Positions 16,927 through 25,010 are shown, counted from the stretch's first letter. The stretch is 33,163 bases of DNA from Ochrovirga pacifica (GCF_000220525.1 NZ_AFPK01000049.1:1-33163); one strand, 5' to 3'. The notes: generated from the letters alone by a model not told the origin. Program-made: numbers and translations.

Positions 16927-18285
16927 TTAGACAGTTTTGGAAAACTGTTGAAAATTTTGATTTTGTAAATAAGGGTCTATAGACATACAAATGTTTCTTA
17001 TAAAGGGTCTTCCTTTGGTGGTTACCTTAATTTGTGACTCGGAAATGGACAACAAACCATCGCTTACTAAGGGAAACATTTTGATAGGAACTTTTTCAAG
17101 AGATTTAATTTTATGAGTACTATAATCCCATTTGGTTTCATATTGACACATAAGATTAAGAATATGCTGCCTGATGACTAAATCCTCTTCAGATAACAAG
17201 TGTCCTTTAGCAATAGGAAAGATATTGTTTGTTACCAAATCTTGATATTCTTCAATGTTTTTTACGTTTTGGTAGTAAGAGCTCCAGCTATCTCCAATAG
17301 CAGAAACTCCCAATCCAATCATTACATCTGTTTTTGCGTGAGAGTATCCCATAAAATTTCTATGTAATTTTTTATGAAACATTGCTTTGTATAAAGGATC
17401 AGTTGGTAAAGCAAAATGATCCATGCCAATATTTACATATCCAATATCGGCTAGTAATTCTTTTCCGAGGGTGTACATCTTTAGTTTTTCTGCACCTTGA
17501 GGCAAATTCTCTTCCGAAAAACCCCTTTGACCATTTCCTTTTAACCAAGGAACATGTGCATAACTGTAAAACGCAATTCTGTCGGGCATTAACTCTTTTG
17601 TTTTTGAGATAGTGTGTTCAATTTCATGTTGTGATTGAAATGGGAGACCATATATAATATCATGACCTATACTAGTATATCCTATTTCTCTAGCCCACTG
17701 AGTCACTTGTTTTACTTTTTCAAAAGGTTGAATTCTGTTAATAGCCTGCTGTATTTTTTTATTGTAATCTTGTACTCCAAAAGAAACTCTTCTAAAACCT
17801 AAATCATAAAGGGTTTGTAGGTGTTCTTTGGTTGTGTTGTTAGGGTGTCCTTCAAAACTAAAATCGAAGTTGGTTGCTAGGGAAGAAGTGTTGGTTATAC
17901 ACTCTAAAAGACTTTTTAAATTTTCTGGTTCAAAAAAAGTGGGAGTTCCTCCTCCTAAATGAAGTTCTTTAATAATCGGTTTCTCGTCTAATAAGTTTAG
18001 GTATAGGGTCCATTCTTTTAAAAGCGCATTAATATATGGAGACTCTACATCATGTCTTTTAGTAATACGTTTGTTACAGCCACAAAAGGTACACATACTT
18101 TCGCAAAAAGGCAGGTGTATATAGATGCTTATTCCTTGTTCTTTGTTAGATGATTTATAGGTTTGTATTAATCTTTGTTTCCATGTGTCTAGTCTAAAGC
18201 CCTGAATATCCCAATGTGGAACAGTAGGGTAGCTGGTATATCTTGGACCAGGGACATTGTATTTATTGATAAGATTGCTGTCCAT
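16927..18285 (-). CDS. hemN: Oxygen-independent coproporphyrinogen III oxidase (radical SAM)
   Basis: This is a 452-residue HemN. It opens with YNVPGPRYTSYPTVPHW, and the radical-SAM cluster motif is C61-x3-C65-x2-C68 with the HemN-specific fourth cysteine, Cys70 (CESMCTFCGC). Further HemN features are LHLGGGTPTFF, FEGHPNNT, GVQDYNKKIQ and GHDIIYGLPFQ. The enzyme decarboxylates two propionates of coproporphyrinogen III to make protoporphyrinogen IX without oxygen. Its length fits true HemN and not the shorter HemW. The gene starts one base after the preceding gene's stop codon, so the two are translationally linked and share the promoter with an FNR-type site upstream of that gene. Confidence 0.95.
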   Translation of the reverse strand: MDSNLINKYNVPGPRYTSYPTVPHWDIQGFRLDTWKQRLIQTYKSSNKEQGISIYIHLPFCESMCTFCGCNKRITKRHDVESPYINALLKEWTLYLNLLDEKPIIKELHLGGGTPTFFEPENLKSLLECITNTSSLATNFDFSFEGHPNNTTKEHLQTLYDLGFRRVSFGVQDYNKKIQQAINRIQPFEKVKQVTQWAREIGYTSIGHDIIYGLPFQSQHEIEHTISKTKELMPDRIAFYSYAHVPWLKGNGQRGFSEENLPQGAEKLKMYTLGKELLADIGYVNIGMDHFALPTDPLYKAMFHKKLHRNFMGYSHAKTDVMIGLGVSAIGDSWSSYYQNVKNIEEYQDLVTNNIFPIAKGHLLSEEDLVIRQHILNLMCQYETKWDYSTHKIKSLEKVPIKMFPLVSDGLLSISESQIKVTTKGRPFIRNICMSIDPYLQNQNFQQFSKTV

Positions 18286-18286
18286 A

Positions 18287-20068
18287 TTAGTTATGATTTT
18301 GAGTAATATTAGATGTGATGATTGGTAGTTGCTTTTTTTTCTGCTTTAATTTGTTTTGTAAGTCTACAGGAAAAATAAGGTAAAAGTCTTGCTGAAATAA
18401 GTACTGGTAATAATGAAACCCCTTAGTTAAATTTTCTGTAAAACGATACAAACGTTTTTGTTTAGATTGATTAGGGTTTTCTGAGTAATCAACTAATAAC
18501 TCTTCTAAATATTCTAAATAAAGTGTAAACTCTTTTACAAACACATGGGGTCTCCTTTTGTGAATAAGTTGTTTTTTGCCATAAATATGTGCAATCATGT
18601 CTGCCAGACTTACCGTTTTATCAAAATAAGCTAGGTTAGGTCCAGGGCATATAGAAACTCCATCCGATTTGGGTTGTTCTAACAAGCCGTATTTAAGCAA
18701 AATAGAATTTCCTAAACCAGAACAAATACAGGCTTTTTCTGTAATGCTGCTAATATGTTGTTTCTTTTGTCTATCAGACAATTCTTGATTTAGTTTTACC
18801 TGCTGTATTTTTTTATATTGATATTCTCTAGAAGCCAAACACAATCCTTCTTTTTTAAACTCATAATCCAGAGCTACAAATTTGTTTTTACAAGCACTTC
18901 CAGGTCTATTTTTTAGTATGTTTATTTCTTTTTCAACATCTTTGGTGTTTCCTCTTAAATTGTTAAAGCGTACACCCAAAGGAGAAATATGACTAAGATA
19001 AATGTCTTTAGTATCAGCTTGTTCTAGTTGTTTTAGTGTTGTAGAATCTACACTAGTTGCTTCAGGAACCAATAGAAAAGGAGATCCCCATCCAACAGAG
19101 TCTAATTGGTAGCGTTCTATTAAAAACTGATGTTCTTCTGCCGTTCCTACACCTCCCTGAACAGATAGTTTAAGTGAAGGTTTACAAACCAATTTGTCTT
19201 TACCTTGTTTTCTAAGAGCTTCGGAAAATAATTGAAAATTGGTATTGTAAAGTTCTTTTTTGTGTTGAAAAAAATCTTCTAAAACTGGGCCTAATAGCAC
19301 ACCATCAGTTGCAAAAGCATGTCCACCACAATTTAGGCCAGATTCTACTCTATATTCAGATACCCAAAGTCCTTTTTGAGCTAAAAATTTTCCTTGAATT
19401 AAAGCAGATCTATAATCACTTACTTTTAAAATAATTTTCTTTTTGATGTGTCCGTTTGCATCAGGAAAAAAATCACTAAAGGTGCTTAAGTAAGTATACA
19501 GTTTAGGGTTCATTCCTGCAGAAAAAACAACTGAGGAGCTTAGATCCGAATTGGCATATCCTCTAAGGGCTGTAAGGGCATCATTATACTTTACAGGCAG
19601 TGCACCTTGTTTGTTGTAGTTTACCTTATCTAGCTTGGTCATTATATTTACATCGATAGCCCCAGGAATTACGTGTTTAGCTAATAGTTTTTTTACGGTT
19701 TCTAACTCGTTACATTGTGCTATTTTTTGCTTTAAGGCAGAAGAACTAGGTAAATGATTGATGTAATTAGTTAACAGTGAATCGCTAAGTGATTTGATGT
19801 TTTTTAATGCAATTACTTGTTGGTCTACGATGTATTTAACGGTGTCTAAATAAGCTGTTATGCGTTCGCATCTTCCATCTATAGTGTTTTGGGTTATTTC
19901 TTTATAGTCAATTTTGTAGAGTTCACTGTAGTATTTTCGTAATTTTTCTAATAGCAAATCATCTACCAAAGAAACAACAGAGTTTATTCCGTATAGAGCT
20001 ACTTTTATTGGGGAGTCTGCTGTGTAACCTGTTCCCATTACTGGAATATGAAAATTGTGCCTTGTCAT
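18287..20068 (-). CDS. Conserved protein of unknown function, probable flavin/TIM-barrel-like enzyme, co-transcribed with hemN
   Basis: This 593-residue protein belongs to a family I recognise only as 'hypothetical' in Bacteroidota. Its start (HIPVMGTGYTADSPIKVALYG) and the blocks ESGLNCGGHAF (243-252), KLSVQGGVGTAEEH (300-313) and GWGSPFLLVPEA (327-337) recall glycine-rich phosphate-binding loops of FMN-dependent barrels such as nitronate monooxygenase/PfaD. That link is my inference. Cys393, Cys410, Cys447/449 (CIC) and Cys474 (ICPGPN) cluster in the C-terminal part and could hold an iron-sulfur cluster or zinc. I chose ATG 20068: a frame open to 20224 would run through the promoter and FNR-like site. 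It is the first gene of an operon with hemN, which suggests a role in low-oxygen metabolism. Confidence 0.75.
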   Translation of the reverse strand: MTRHNFHIPVMGTGYTADSPIKVALYGINSVVSLVDDLLLEKLRKYYSELYKIDYKEITQNTIDGRCERITAYLDTVKYIVDQQVIALKNIKSLSDSLLTNYINHLPSSSALKQKIAQCNELETVKKLLAKHVIPGAIDVNIMTKLDKVNYNKQGALPVKYNDALTALRGYANSDLSSSVVFSAGMNPKLYTYLSTFSDFFPDANGHIKKKIILKVSDYRSALIQGKFLAQKGLWVSEYRVESGLNCGGHAFATDGVLLGPVLEDFFQHKKELYNTNFQLFSEALRKQGKDKLVCKPSLKLSVQGGVGTAEEHQFLIERYQLDSVGWGSPFLLVPEATSVDSTTLKQLEQADTKDIYLSHISPLGVRFNNLRGNTKDVEKEINILKNRPGSACKNKFVALDYEFKKEGLCLASREYQYKKIQQVKLNQELSDRQKKQHISSITEKACICSGLGNSILLKYGLLEQPKSDGVSICPGPNLAYFDKTVSLADMIAHIYGKKQLIHKRRPHVFVKEFTLYLEYLEELLVDYSENPNQSKQKRLYRFTENLTKGFHYYQYLFQQDFYLIFPVDLQNKLKQKKKQLPIITSNITQNHN

Positions 20069-20089
20069 AAATATCATAATTATTAAAAA

Positions 20090-20097
20090 CAAAAGTA
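20090..20097 (-). promoter_or_regulatory. -7 box of the unknown gene-hemN operon
   Basis: The minus strand reads TACTTTTG (TAnnTTTG), placing the transcription start near 20084, about 16 bases before ATG 20068. Instead of a -33 TTG, an FNR-like palindrome lies upstream, as expected for an activator-dependent promoter. Confidence 0.6.
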
Positions 20098-20120
20098 TTA
20101 GATAGGTTTTATGGTAAAAA

Positions 20121-20132
20121 TGATAATTATCA
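20121..20132. promoter_or_regulatory. FNR/CRP-type operator (TGAT-N4-ATCA)
   Basis: TGATAATTATCA is a perfect 12-base palindrome matching the core of the FNR site TTGAT-N4-ATCAA. Its centre is about 42 bases upstream of the predicted start of the hemN operon, the class II activator position. HemN genes in many bacteria are activated by FNR-family regulators when oxygen is low. The same site lies about 75 bases before the divergent YkgJ-type gene. Confidence 0.6.
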
Positions 20133-20194
20133 CAACCAGTTTGTTTTACAAAAAAAGCCTGTACTTTAGGTGTGTTTACTTGGTATTTTAAGTT

Positions 20195-20202
20195 TATTTT
20201 TG
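20195..20202 (+). promoter_or_regulatory. Putative -7 box of the YkgJ-type gene
   Basis: TATTTTTG matches TAnnTTTG and ends only 4 bases before the ATG at 20207. If it is real, the message is leaderless or uses the second ATG at 20219. No TTG is found at the usual -33 spacing. Confidence 0.45.
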
Positions 20203-20206
20203 TCCT

Positions 20207-20734
20207 ATGAAAAATCAAATGCAAGAACTGATAGATTCTTTGGCAAAAAAAACAGCTGAAGTAAAAAAGGAAAACATCGCATATTTTAAAAGACTTAAAA
20301 AAAGAGTTCCTAAGAATTTAGATTATGTAATGCAAGAAATTCACGACAATGAATTTCAAAAAACAGACTGTCTTACTTGTGCCAATTGTTGTAAAACAAC
20401 AAGTCCTATGTTTTTTCCAAAAGACATTCAACGAATTTCTAAATTTCTAAGGATGAAAGAACATCAGTTTATGGATGCTTATCTAGAAATGGACGAAGAT
20501 GATTGTTATGTATTAAAGTCGGCACCTTGTACTTTTCTGGATCTAGAGGATAATACTTGTACTATTTACGATGTAAGACCTAAAGCTTGTTCAGAATACC
20601 CTCATACTAACAGAAAAAAGTTTATACAGCTAACAGATTTGGCAATGAAGAATTCCGAAATCTGTCCGGCTACCTATAATATTATAGAGACACTAAAAAC
20701 CCAACTTCCTCTGGTAGGAAAAACAAAGAAATAA
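20207..20734 (+). CDS. YkgJ-family cysteine cluster protein
   Basis: This is a 175-residue cytoplasmic protein of the YkgJ/UPF0153 family, defined by a cysteine cluster thought to bind zinc or an iron-sulfur cluster. The N-terminal motif is C55-x2-C58-x2-C61-C62 (CLTCANCC). Further cysteines are Cys100, Cys108, Cys118 (CTIYDVRPKACSEYPH), Cys128 and Cys153. The N-terminal 50 residues are a charged helix. Biochemical function in the family is unsettled. The start may be ATG 20207 or 20219, since the -7 box is almost adjacent. The next gene follows after 7 bases, so they form an operon divergent from the hemN operon and may share its FNR-like site. Confidence 0.87.
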   Translation: MKNQMQELIDSLAKKTAEVKKENIAYFKRLKKRVPKNLDYVMQEIHDNEFQKTDCLTCANCCKTTSPMFFPKDIQRISKFLRMKEHQFMDAYLEMDEDDCYVLKSAPCTFLDLEDNTCTIYDVRPKACSEYPHTNRKKFIQLTDLAMKNSEICPATYNIIETLKTQLPLVGKTKK

Positions 20735-20741
20735 TATATAA

Positions 20742-21077
20742 ATGTTGCTAAAAAAAACAAAATTCTTTGGAATATGTTATGCAGACGAAATGGAAGAAAT
20801 GCAGTTTTTTGCTAGAGAGTTTTGTGCAAACGTACAGGGAAATCAATTAGTTTTTTCTTTTGTTTTGATGAAAGGATTGGATAAGGAATTGGTAGAAAAA
20901 AACTTAGCCACATGTACTTTTTTTGAAATAGAAGATTTGTTTATTCAGAAAAAAATAACAGCTTTGCTAAAAGAAGCTTATCAAATTAAAAAAATAAGTC
21001 TTGTTGTAAATCATCAAACCTTTTATTTAAAACAACTAAAATTGAAACTTAAAGGTTTTGTTATGCGAACTATTTAG
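20742..21077 (+). CDS. Hypothetical protein, 111 residues
   Basis: I do not recognise this protein. It is a small, basic, probably cytoplasmic protein with no signal peptide, no membrane helix and no repeated motif. The predicted pattern alternates strands (NQLVFSFVLM, KKISLVVNHQTFYL) with helices. Four non-clustered cysteines are near residues 12, 28, 58 and 80. It begins 7 bases after the YkgJ-type gene and is presumably translated with it. Its stop codon overlaps by 4 bases the stop of the convergent DUF2007-like gene. Coding is supported by its tight fit in the operon and by composition like its neighbours. Confidence 0.7.
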   Translation: MLLKKTKFFGICYADEMEEMQFFAREFCANVQGNQLVFSFVLMKGLDKELVEKNLATCTFFEIEDLFIQKKITALLKEAYQIKKISLVVNHQTFYLKQLKLKLKGFVMRTI

Positions 21078-21283
21078 TAACTTAAACTAGGGAGTCTTTG
21101 TAGTTTGTTTTGTATAATAACATTAGCTCTATACTGGTTGCTTTTGCAAACCTGTACTTTAACATTTCCCTGTTCTTTATTAAGTATTACAGAAATAGAG
21201 GTAACACGTTGTATCTCGTTTTTTATATACAAGGCATCTAGTATATTGTCGCAATAATGTATGGTGATTAGGGTAGTATCCAT
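21074..21283 (-). CDS. DUF2007-like small protein
   Basis: This is a 69-residue protein with the layout of the DUF2007 'signal-transducing' family: an opening strand (LITIHYCDNILDALYIKNEIQ), a strand with variable loop (SISVILNKEQGNVKVQV) and a final helix containing conserved alanine and basic residues (YRANVIIQNKLQ). The family is often found as a small ferredoxin-like domain of unknown role. ATG 21283 is chosen because the longer GTG-initiated form (21343) would start inside the predicted -7 box. It overlaps by 4 bases, tail to tail, with the preceding gene. Confidence 0.65.
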   Translation of the reverse strand: MDTTLITIHYCDNILDALYIKNEIQRVTSISVILNKEQGNVKVQVCKSNQYRANVIIQNKLQRLPSLSY

Positions 21284-21342
21284 ATACAAATTTTTTCTTC
21301 TGTCTTTTTTATCTATACATGTTGTGGCAAAAAGATAAAGCA

Positions 21343-21350
21343 CAAATATA
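21343..21350 (-). promoter_or_regulatory. Putative -7 box of the DUF2007-like gene
   Basis: The minus strand reads TATATTTG (TAnnTTTG), which puts transcription start near 21337 and a leader of about 54 bases before ATG 21283. Confidence 0.45.
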
Positions 21351-21429
21351 GGAAATAGGTGTTCAATTTATTTTCCTTAATTAATTTTATTTATTGATGC
21401 TCGTCAATTAAATAGCCTGAGGTTTGTGT

Positions 21430-22626
21430 CTAGTTATAAAGGAGATATCTTTTTCGTAGCTCTTTAAATTGATTTATATCACTAGTCCAACTTTCTTCTA
21501 TTTGTTGAATGCTATGGTTGTTTTTTAGTTGGTATTCTAGCAATGTATCTCCTGCATGTATTGTAAAAGTAGTGCCAAAAAAAGCTTTTTTATCGGGGAA
21601 TTTTTCAAAAGCATCTTTTAACCATTTTAGATTTACTTTTGATTGCCTTGCTACTGATTGTAAGTTTACACCGTAACACAATTTATTTTGATCTTTAGGG
21701 TGCTTACTTCCTTCATTTGATTTAGGAACGTAATGATAGTTACTTTCTGGAAATTTAGCGCTTCCGTATTGTTGAAATTGCAAATGTGTGCCTCTGCCAG
21801 CATTGATGGGAGTACCTTCAAAAAAACCTAAGCTAGGATATAAGTTAATAGCTTGATCGTTTGGTAAGTTTGGAGAGGGCTTAATTTTTAAAGAATAACT
21901 ATTTTGGTGTTGGTAATTAGCAAGTGGAATAACAGTTAGTGTGCATTGAATACCATTTTTTAACCACTTTTCTCCATTAATCATTTGTGCATATTCACCA
22001 ATAGTCATTCCGTAAACCAAGGGTACAGGATGTTTACCAACAAAAGAACTATAGGCAGGTTTTAATGTAGGTCCATCAATATAGTGACCATTTGGGTTGG
22101 GGCGATCCAAAACAATTAAAGGAATTTGATATTCTGCACAAGCTTCCATAACATAATGTAAAGTAGAAATGTAGGTGTAAAACCGTACACCAACATCTTG
22201 TATGTCAAACAACAGATAATCCAAACCGTTTAAGTCCTTTGGTTGTGGTTTTTTGTGTTTGCCGTACAAAGAAATAATAGGCAGTCCGGTTTTTACATCT
22301 TTACTATTATTAATTTTTTCAGACGCATCTGCCTTTCCTCTAAAACCATGCTCTGGAGAAAAGACTTTTGAAATAGCAACTCCAAGATTTAAAAGAGAAT
22401 CTACCAAATGGATATGTCCATTGATTTTGTAAATAACAGAGGTTTGATTTGCTACAATTCCCACTTTTTTGTTTTGGATGATTGGCAAGTACAATTCAGT
22501 TCTATTGGCTGCCTCTATAATACTGTTTTTTGAAGTTTTATTTTGTGCTTTACAAGAGGATAAAATTAGAATTAGGAAAAATACAGAGATTAAAAATGTA
22601 TTTTTGAACTTCAATTTAAAGATCAT
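21430..22626 (-). CDS. NamZ/DUF1343-family lipoprotein (GH171, exo-N-acetylmuramidase)
   Basis: This is a 398-residue lipoprotein (lipobox LSSC at about residues 22-25) of the DUF1343 family. Characterised members (NamZ, GH171) release N-acetylmuramic acid from the non-reducing end of peptidoglycan fragments. Family blocks seen in order are KKVGIVANQTS, FSPEHGFRG, KTGLPIISLYG, LLFDIQDVGVRFYTY, LIVLDRPNPNG, GEWLK-like NGEKWLKNG, NLPNDQAINLYPSLGFFEG and GRGT. The residues after the lipid-modified cysteine (KAQNK) are not acidic, which suggests an inner-facing lipoprotein; a role in cell-wall recycling follows. The start is only 6 bases from the start of the divergent permease gene. Confidence 0.9.
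   Translation of the reverse strand: MIFKLKFKNTFLISVFFLILILSSCKAQNKTSKNSIIEAANRTELYLPIIQNKKVGIVANQTSVIYKINGHIHLVDSLLNLGVAISKVFSPEHGFRGKADASEKINNSKDVKTGLPIISLYGKHKKPQPKDLNGLDYLLFDIQDVGVRFYTYISTLHYVMEACAEYQIPLIVLDRPNPNGHYIDGPTLKPAYSSFVGKHPVPLVYGMTIGEYAQMINGEKWLKNGIQCTLTVIPLANYQHQNSYSLKIKPSPNLPNDQAINLYPSLGFFEGTPINAGRGTHLQFQQYGSAKFPESNYHYVPKSNEGSKHPKDQNKLCYGVNLQSVARQSKVNLKWLKDAFEKFPDKKAFFGTTFTIHAGDTLLEYQLKNNHSIQQIEESWTSDINQFKELRKRYLLYN
22599..22606 (+). promoter_or_regulatory. Putative -7 box of the permease gene, inside the NamZ coding region
   Basis: TATTTTTG matches TAnnTTTG and predicts a start near 22612, giving a leader of about 21 bases before TTG 22633. The box lies within the codons for the NamZ signal peptide on the other strand. 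Confidence 0.5.
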
Positions 22627-22632
22627 ACGCGG

Positions 22633-23868
22633 TTGAATTACGAATTATTTATAGCCAATAGATTAACCAAATCAAAAGAATATAAAAGTAGTGTTTCATC
22701 ACCAATAATAAAAATAGCAATAGGAGCTATTTCTATAGGAATGGTAATGATGTTAATTTCGCTTGCTACTGGTTTGGGTTTGCAACAAAAAATCCGTGAA
22801 AAAGTTGCAGGTTTTAACGGGCATCTTGTTATTAGTAATTTTGACAATAACCAATCTAAAACCAGCCAAGTACCAATTTCTATAGAGCAAGAATTTTATC
22901 CCGATTTTAAACAAGTTAAGGGTGTAAAACACGTTCAGGTTTTTGCCACAAGACCAGGAGTAATCCGTACGGAATCAGATTTTGAAGGGGTGTTGTTAAA
23001 AGGAGTTGGTAAAGATTACGATTGGAGTTTTTTTAAAGAGTATTTAGTGTCTGGAAATTTGCCTTCCTTTCAAACTAAAATATCTAAAGAAGTCCTTCTG
23101 TCGCAAACTATTGCTAACAGAATGCAGTTAAAAGTAGGAGATCAATTTGATACTTTTTTTGTAAAAGAAAACTCTAATAACTTGCCTAGTAGAAGAGTCT
23201 TTCAAGTGGTGGGAATTTTTAATACAGGTTTCGAAGAATTTGACCAGAATTTAATGCTGGGAGATCTAAACCAAATACGAAGTCTAAACAAATGGGAAGC
23301 AAATCAAGTAGGAGGTTTTGAGGTTTTTGTAAAAGATTTTGATGCTTTATCAGCCATAGCTTTAGAAGTTTACCAATCTATTGATGCGACATTAGACAGT
23401 AGGAGTTTGTTTGAACAGTTTCCACAAATTTTTGAATGGCTTAAGCTTTTTGATGGCAATATTGCTGTTATTATTGTAATTATGATAGTTGTGGCAGGAA
23501 TTAATATGATTACTGCTTTGTTGGTTTTAATTTTAGAAAGAACCCAGTTAATTGGAGTGTTAAAAACACTTGGAGCAACCAGTTGGAGTGTCCGAAAAAT
23601 TTTTTTATACAATGCAGCTTATATTGTTGGCCGAGGTTTGTTTTTGGGAAATTTAATAGGTTTGTTGTTGTTGTTTCTACAGTACAAGTTTCATTTAATT
23701 ACCCTAGATCCAAAAAGCTATTATGTACATGTAGCTCCTGTGGCTATTACAATTTGGCAAGTAGCATTTTTAAATCTAGGAACTTTATTGTTGTGTATAT
23801 GTATGATGTTAATTCCGTCAATTATCATCACTAAAATTAGTCCAGCAAAATCTGTAAAATTTGCATAA
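22633..23868 (+). CDS. LolC/LolE-like FtsX-family ABC transporter permease
   Basis: This is a 411-residue inner-membrane protein with the four-helix FtsX/LolCE layout: one helix at about 26-48 (IIKIAIGAISIGMVMMLISLA), a roughly 220-residue periplasmic domain, and three helices at about 275-300, 325-350 and 370-400. The N-terminus (NYELFIANRL, then GLGLQQKIREKVAGFNGH) is typical of the LolC/E group, which extracts lipoproteins from the inner membrane. The start must be TTG 22633: no in-frame ATG lies upstream and homologues begin with the same MNxExFIAxRL residues. No ATPase subunit is encoded nearby, so it must pair with a LolD encoded elsewhere. Confidence 0.9.
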   Translation: MNYELFIANRLTKSKEYKSSVSSPIIKIAIGAISIGMVMMLISLATGLGLQQKIREKVAGFNGHLVISNFDNNQSKTSQVPISIEQEFYPDFKQVKGVKHVQVFATRPGVIRTESDFEGVLLKGVGKDYDWSFFKEYLVSGNLPSFQTKISKEVLLSQTIANRMQLKVGDQFDTFFVKENSNNLPSRRVFQVVGIFNTGFEEFDQNLMLGDLNQIRSLNKWEANQVGGFEVFVKDFDALSAIALEVYQSIDATLDSRSLFEQFPQIFEWLKLFDGNIAVIIVIMIVVAGINMITALLVLILERTQLIGVLKTLGATSWSVRKIFLYNAAYIVGRGLFLGNLIGLLLLFLQYKFHLITLDPKSYYVHVAPVAITIWQVAFLNLGTLLLCICMMLIPSIIITKISPAKSVKFA

Positions 23869-23870
23869 AA

Positions 23871-23899
23871 AAACCTTCAGTAGTATGTACTGAAGGTTT
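23871..23899 (-). terminator. Intrinsic terminator between the permease and lipA
   Basis: A perfect 12-base inverted repeat (23871-23882 and 23888-23899) with a 5-base loop. The T run follows on the minus strand, so it chiefly ends lipA. It starts 3 bases after the permease stop codon and may serve both genes. Confidence 0.82.
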
Positions 23900-23979
23900 C
23901 TAAACTAACTTAAACTAAACTATATGAAATCTAAAACTATTTCATAATATTAGTAATCAATTTCTGTGCCAAAAATAGT

Positions 23980-24894
23980 TTAGTTAACGTGCTTTTTTGC
24001 GTGGTAAGAAGAACGTACCAAGGCAGAACTTTCTACATGTTTAAAACCTAGTTCTTTAGCATATATTTCATATTCTTTAAATAAATCAGGAGTGATGTAT
24101 TCTTTAACAGGTAAATGCTTTTTACTAGGCTGCAAGTACTGTCCTAATGTAACCACATCTACATTGGCATTGGCCAAATCTCTTAAGCTTTCAAAAACTT
24201 CTTCTTTGGTTTCTCCTAAGCCTAGCATAATTCCAGATTTGGTCCTTCTTTGTCCTTGTGCTTTAATATATCTTAAGACCTCCAAACTACGATCGTATTG
24301 TGCTTGTATACGAACTTCACGGGTAAGTCGTCTTACGGTTTCTAGATTGTGAGAAATTACTTCAGGAGCAGCTTTTATCAAACGGTCTATATTGGTTGTG
24401 TTTCCTTGAAAATCTGGAATTAACGTTTCCATTGTCGTATTGGGGTTTGCTCTTCGTACAGCTGCAATAGTTTCTGCCCATATAATAGAACCTCCATCTT
24501 TTAAATCGTCTCTATCTACTGAAGTTAAAACGGCATGTTCTATTTTCATAATCTTAATTGAACGTGCTACTTTTTCAGGTTCGTCCCATTCAACAGTTTC
24601 AGGTTTTCCTGTTTTTACACCACAAAAACCACAAGATCGGGTACAAATGTTCCCTAAAATCATAAAGGTGGCTGTTCCATCTCCCCAGCACTCTCCCATA
24701 TTAGGACAACTACCACTGGTACAAATTGTGTTTAGTTTGTACTTATCTACCAAGCCACGTAGTTCTGTGTATTTTTTTCCTACAGGTAATTTTACACGTA
24801 ACCAGTCTGGTTTTTTGGTTCCTACAGGCAGTGTTCCTGGATTGTTTTTTTTTGAAGGTAATACAGACTTAAAAGTTGTTGTTTCCGTACTCAT
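23980..24894 (-). CDS. lipA: Lipoyl synthase (radical SAM)
   Basis: This 304-residue LipA inserts two sulfurs into protein-bound octanoyl groups to form lipoyl cofactors of the 2-oxoacid dehydrogenase and glycine cleavage complexes. The auxiliary cluster ligands are Cys58, Cys63 and Cys69 (CTSGSCPNMGEC). The radical-SAM ligands are Cys84, Cys88 and Cys91 (CTRSCGFC). The C-terminal RSSYHA motif supplies the serine ligand of the sacrificial cluster. ATG 24894 (MSTET) is preferred; ATG 24900, two codons earlier, cannot be excluded. It has its own -7 box but follows the ECF sigma factor gene on the same strand after 116 bases. Confidence 0.96.
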   Translation of the reverse strand: MSTETTTFKSVLPSKKNNPGTLPVGTKKPDWLRVKLPVGKKYTELRGLVDKYKLNTICTSGSCPNMGECWGDGTATFMILGNICTRSCGFCGVKTGKPETVEWDEPEKVARSIKIMKIEHAVLTSVDRDDLKDGGSIIWAETIAAVRRANPNTTMETLIPDFQGNTTNIDRLIKAAPEVISHNLETVRRLTREVRIQAQYDRSLEVLRYIKAQGQRRTKSGIMLGLGETKEEVFESLRDLANANVDVVTLGQYLQPSKKHLPVKEYITPDLFKEYEIYAKELGFKHVESSALVRSSYHAKKHVN

Positions 24895-24914
24895 GTGCAT
24901 TTGTCTTAGACGTA

Positions 24915-24922
24915 CAAAGATA
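24915..24922 (-). promoter_or_regulatory. Putative -7 box of lipA
   Basis: The minus strand reads TATCTTTG (TAnnTTTG), 20 bases before ATG 24894. This suggests lipA is transcribed separately from the upstream sigma factor gene. Confidence 0.5.
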
Positions 24923-25010
24923 CAAAATCTGACACTGCTTGTAAAAAGGTACTGGGTATTTTAACAAGAGTTCACAGAATTTAAATCTCTGTGTAAATTC
25001 CTTAAAATAG

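Noticed and set aside
20069..20224. N-terminal extension of the unknown hemN-linked protein to 20224
   Set aside because: The extra 52 residues contain no conserved feature, and the region holds the -7 box and FNR-like palindrome. ATG 20068 directly precedes the conserved HIPVMGTGYT start.
24440..24964. 174-residue plus-strand frame across lipA
   Set aside because: It is antisense to the conserved cysteine motifs of lipA, and its product shows no recognisable domain.
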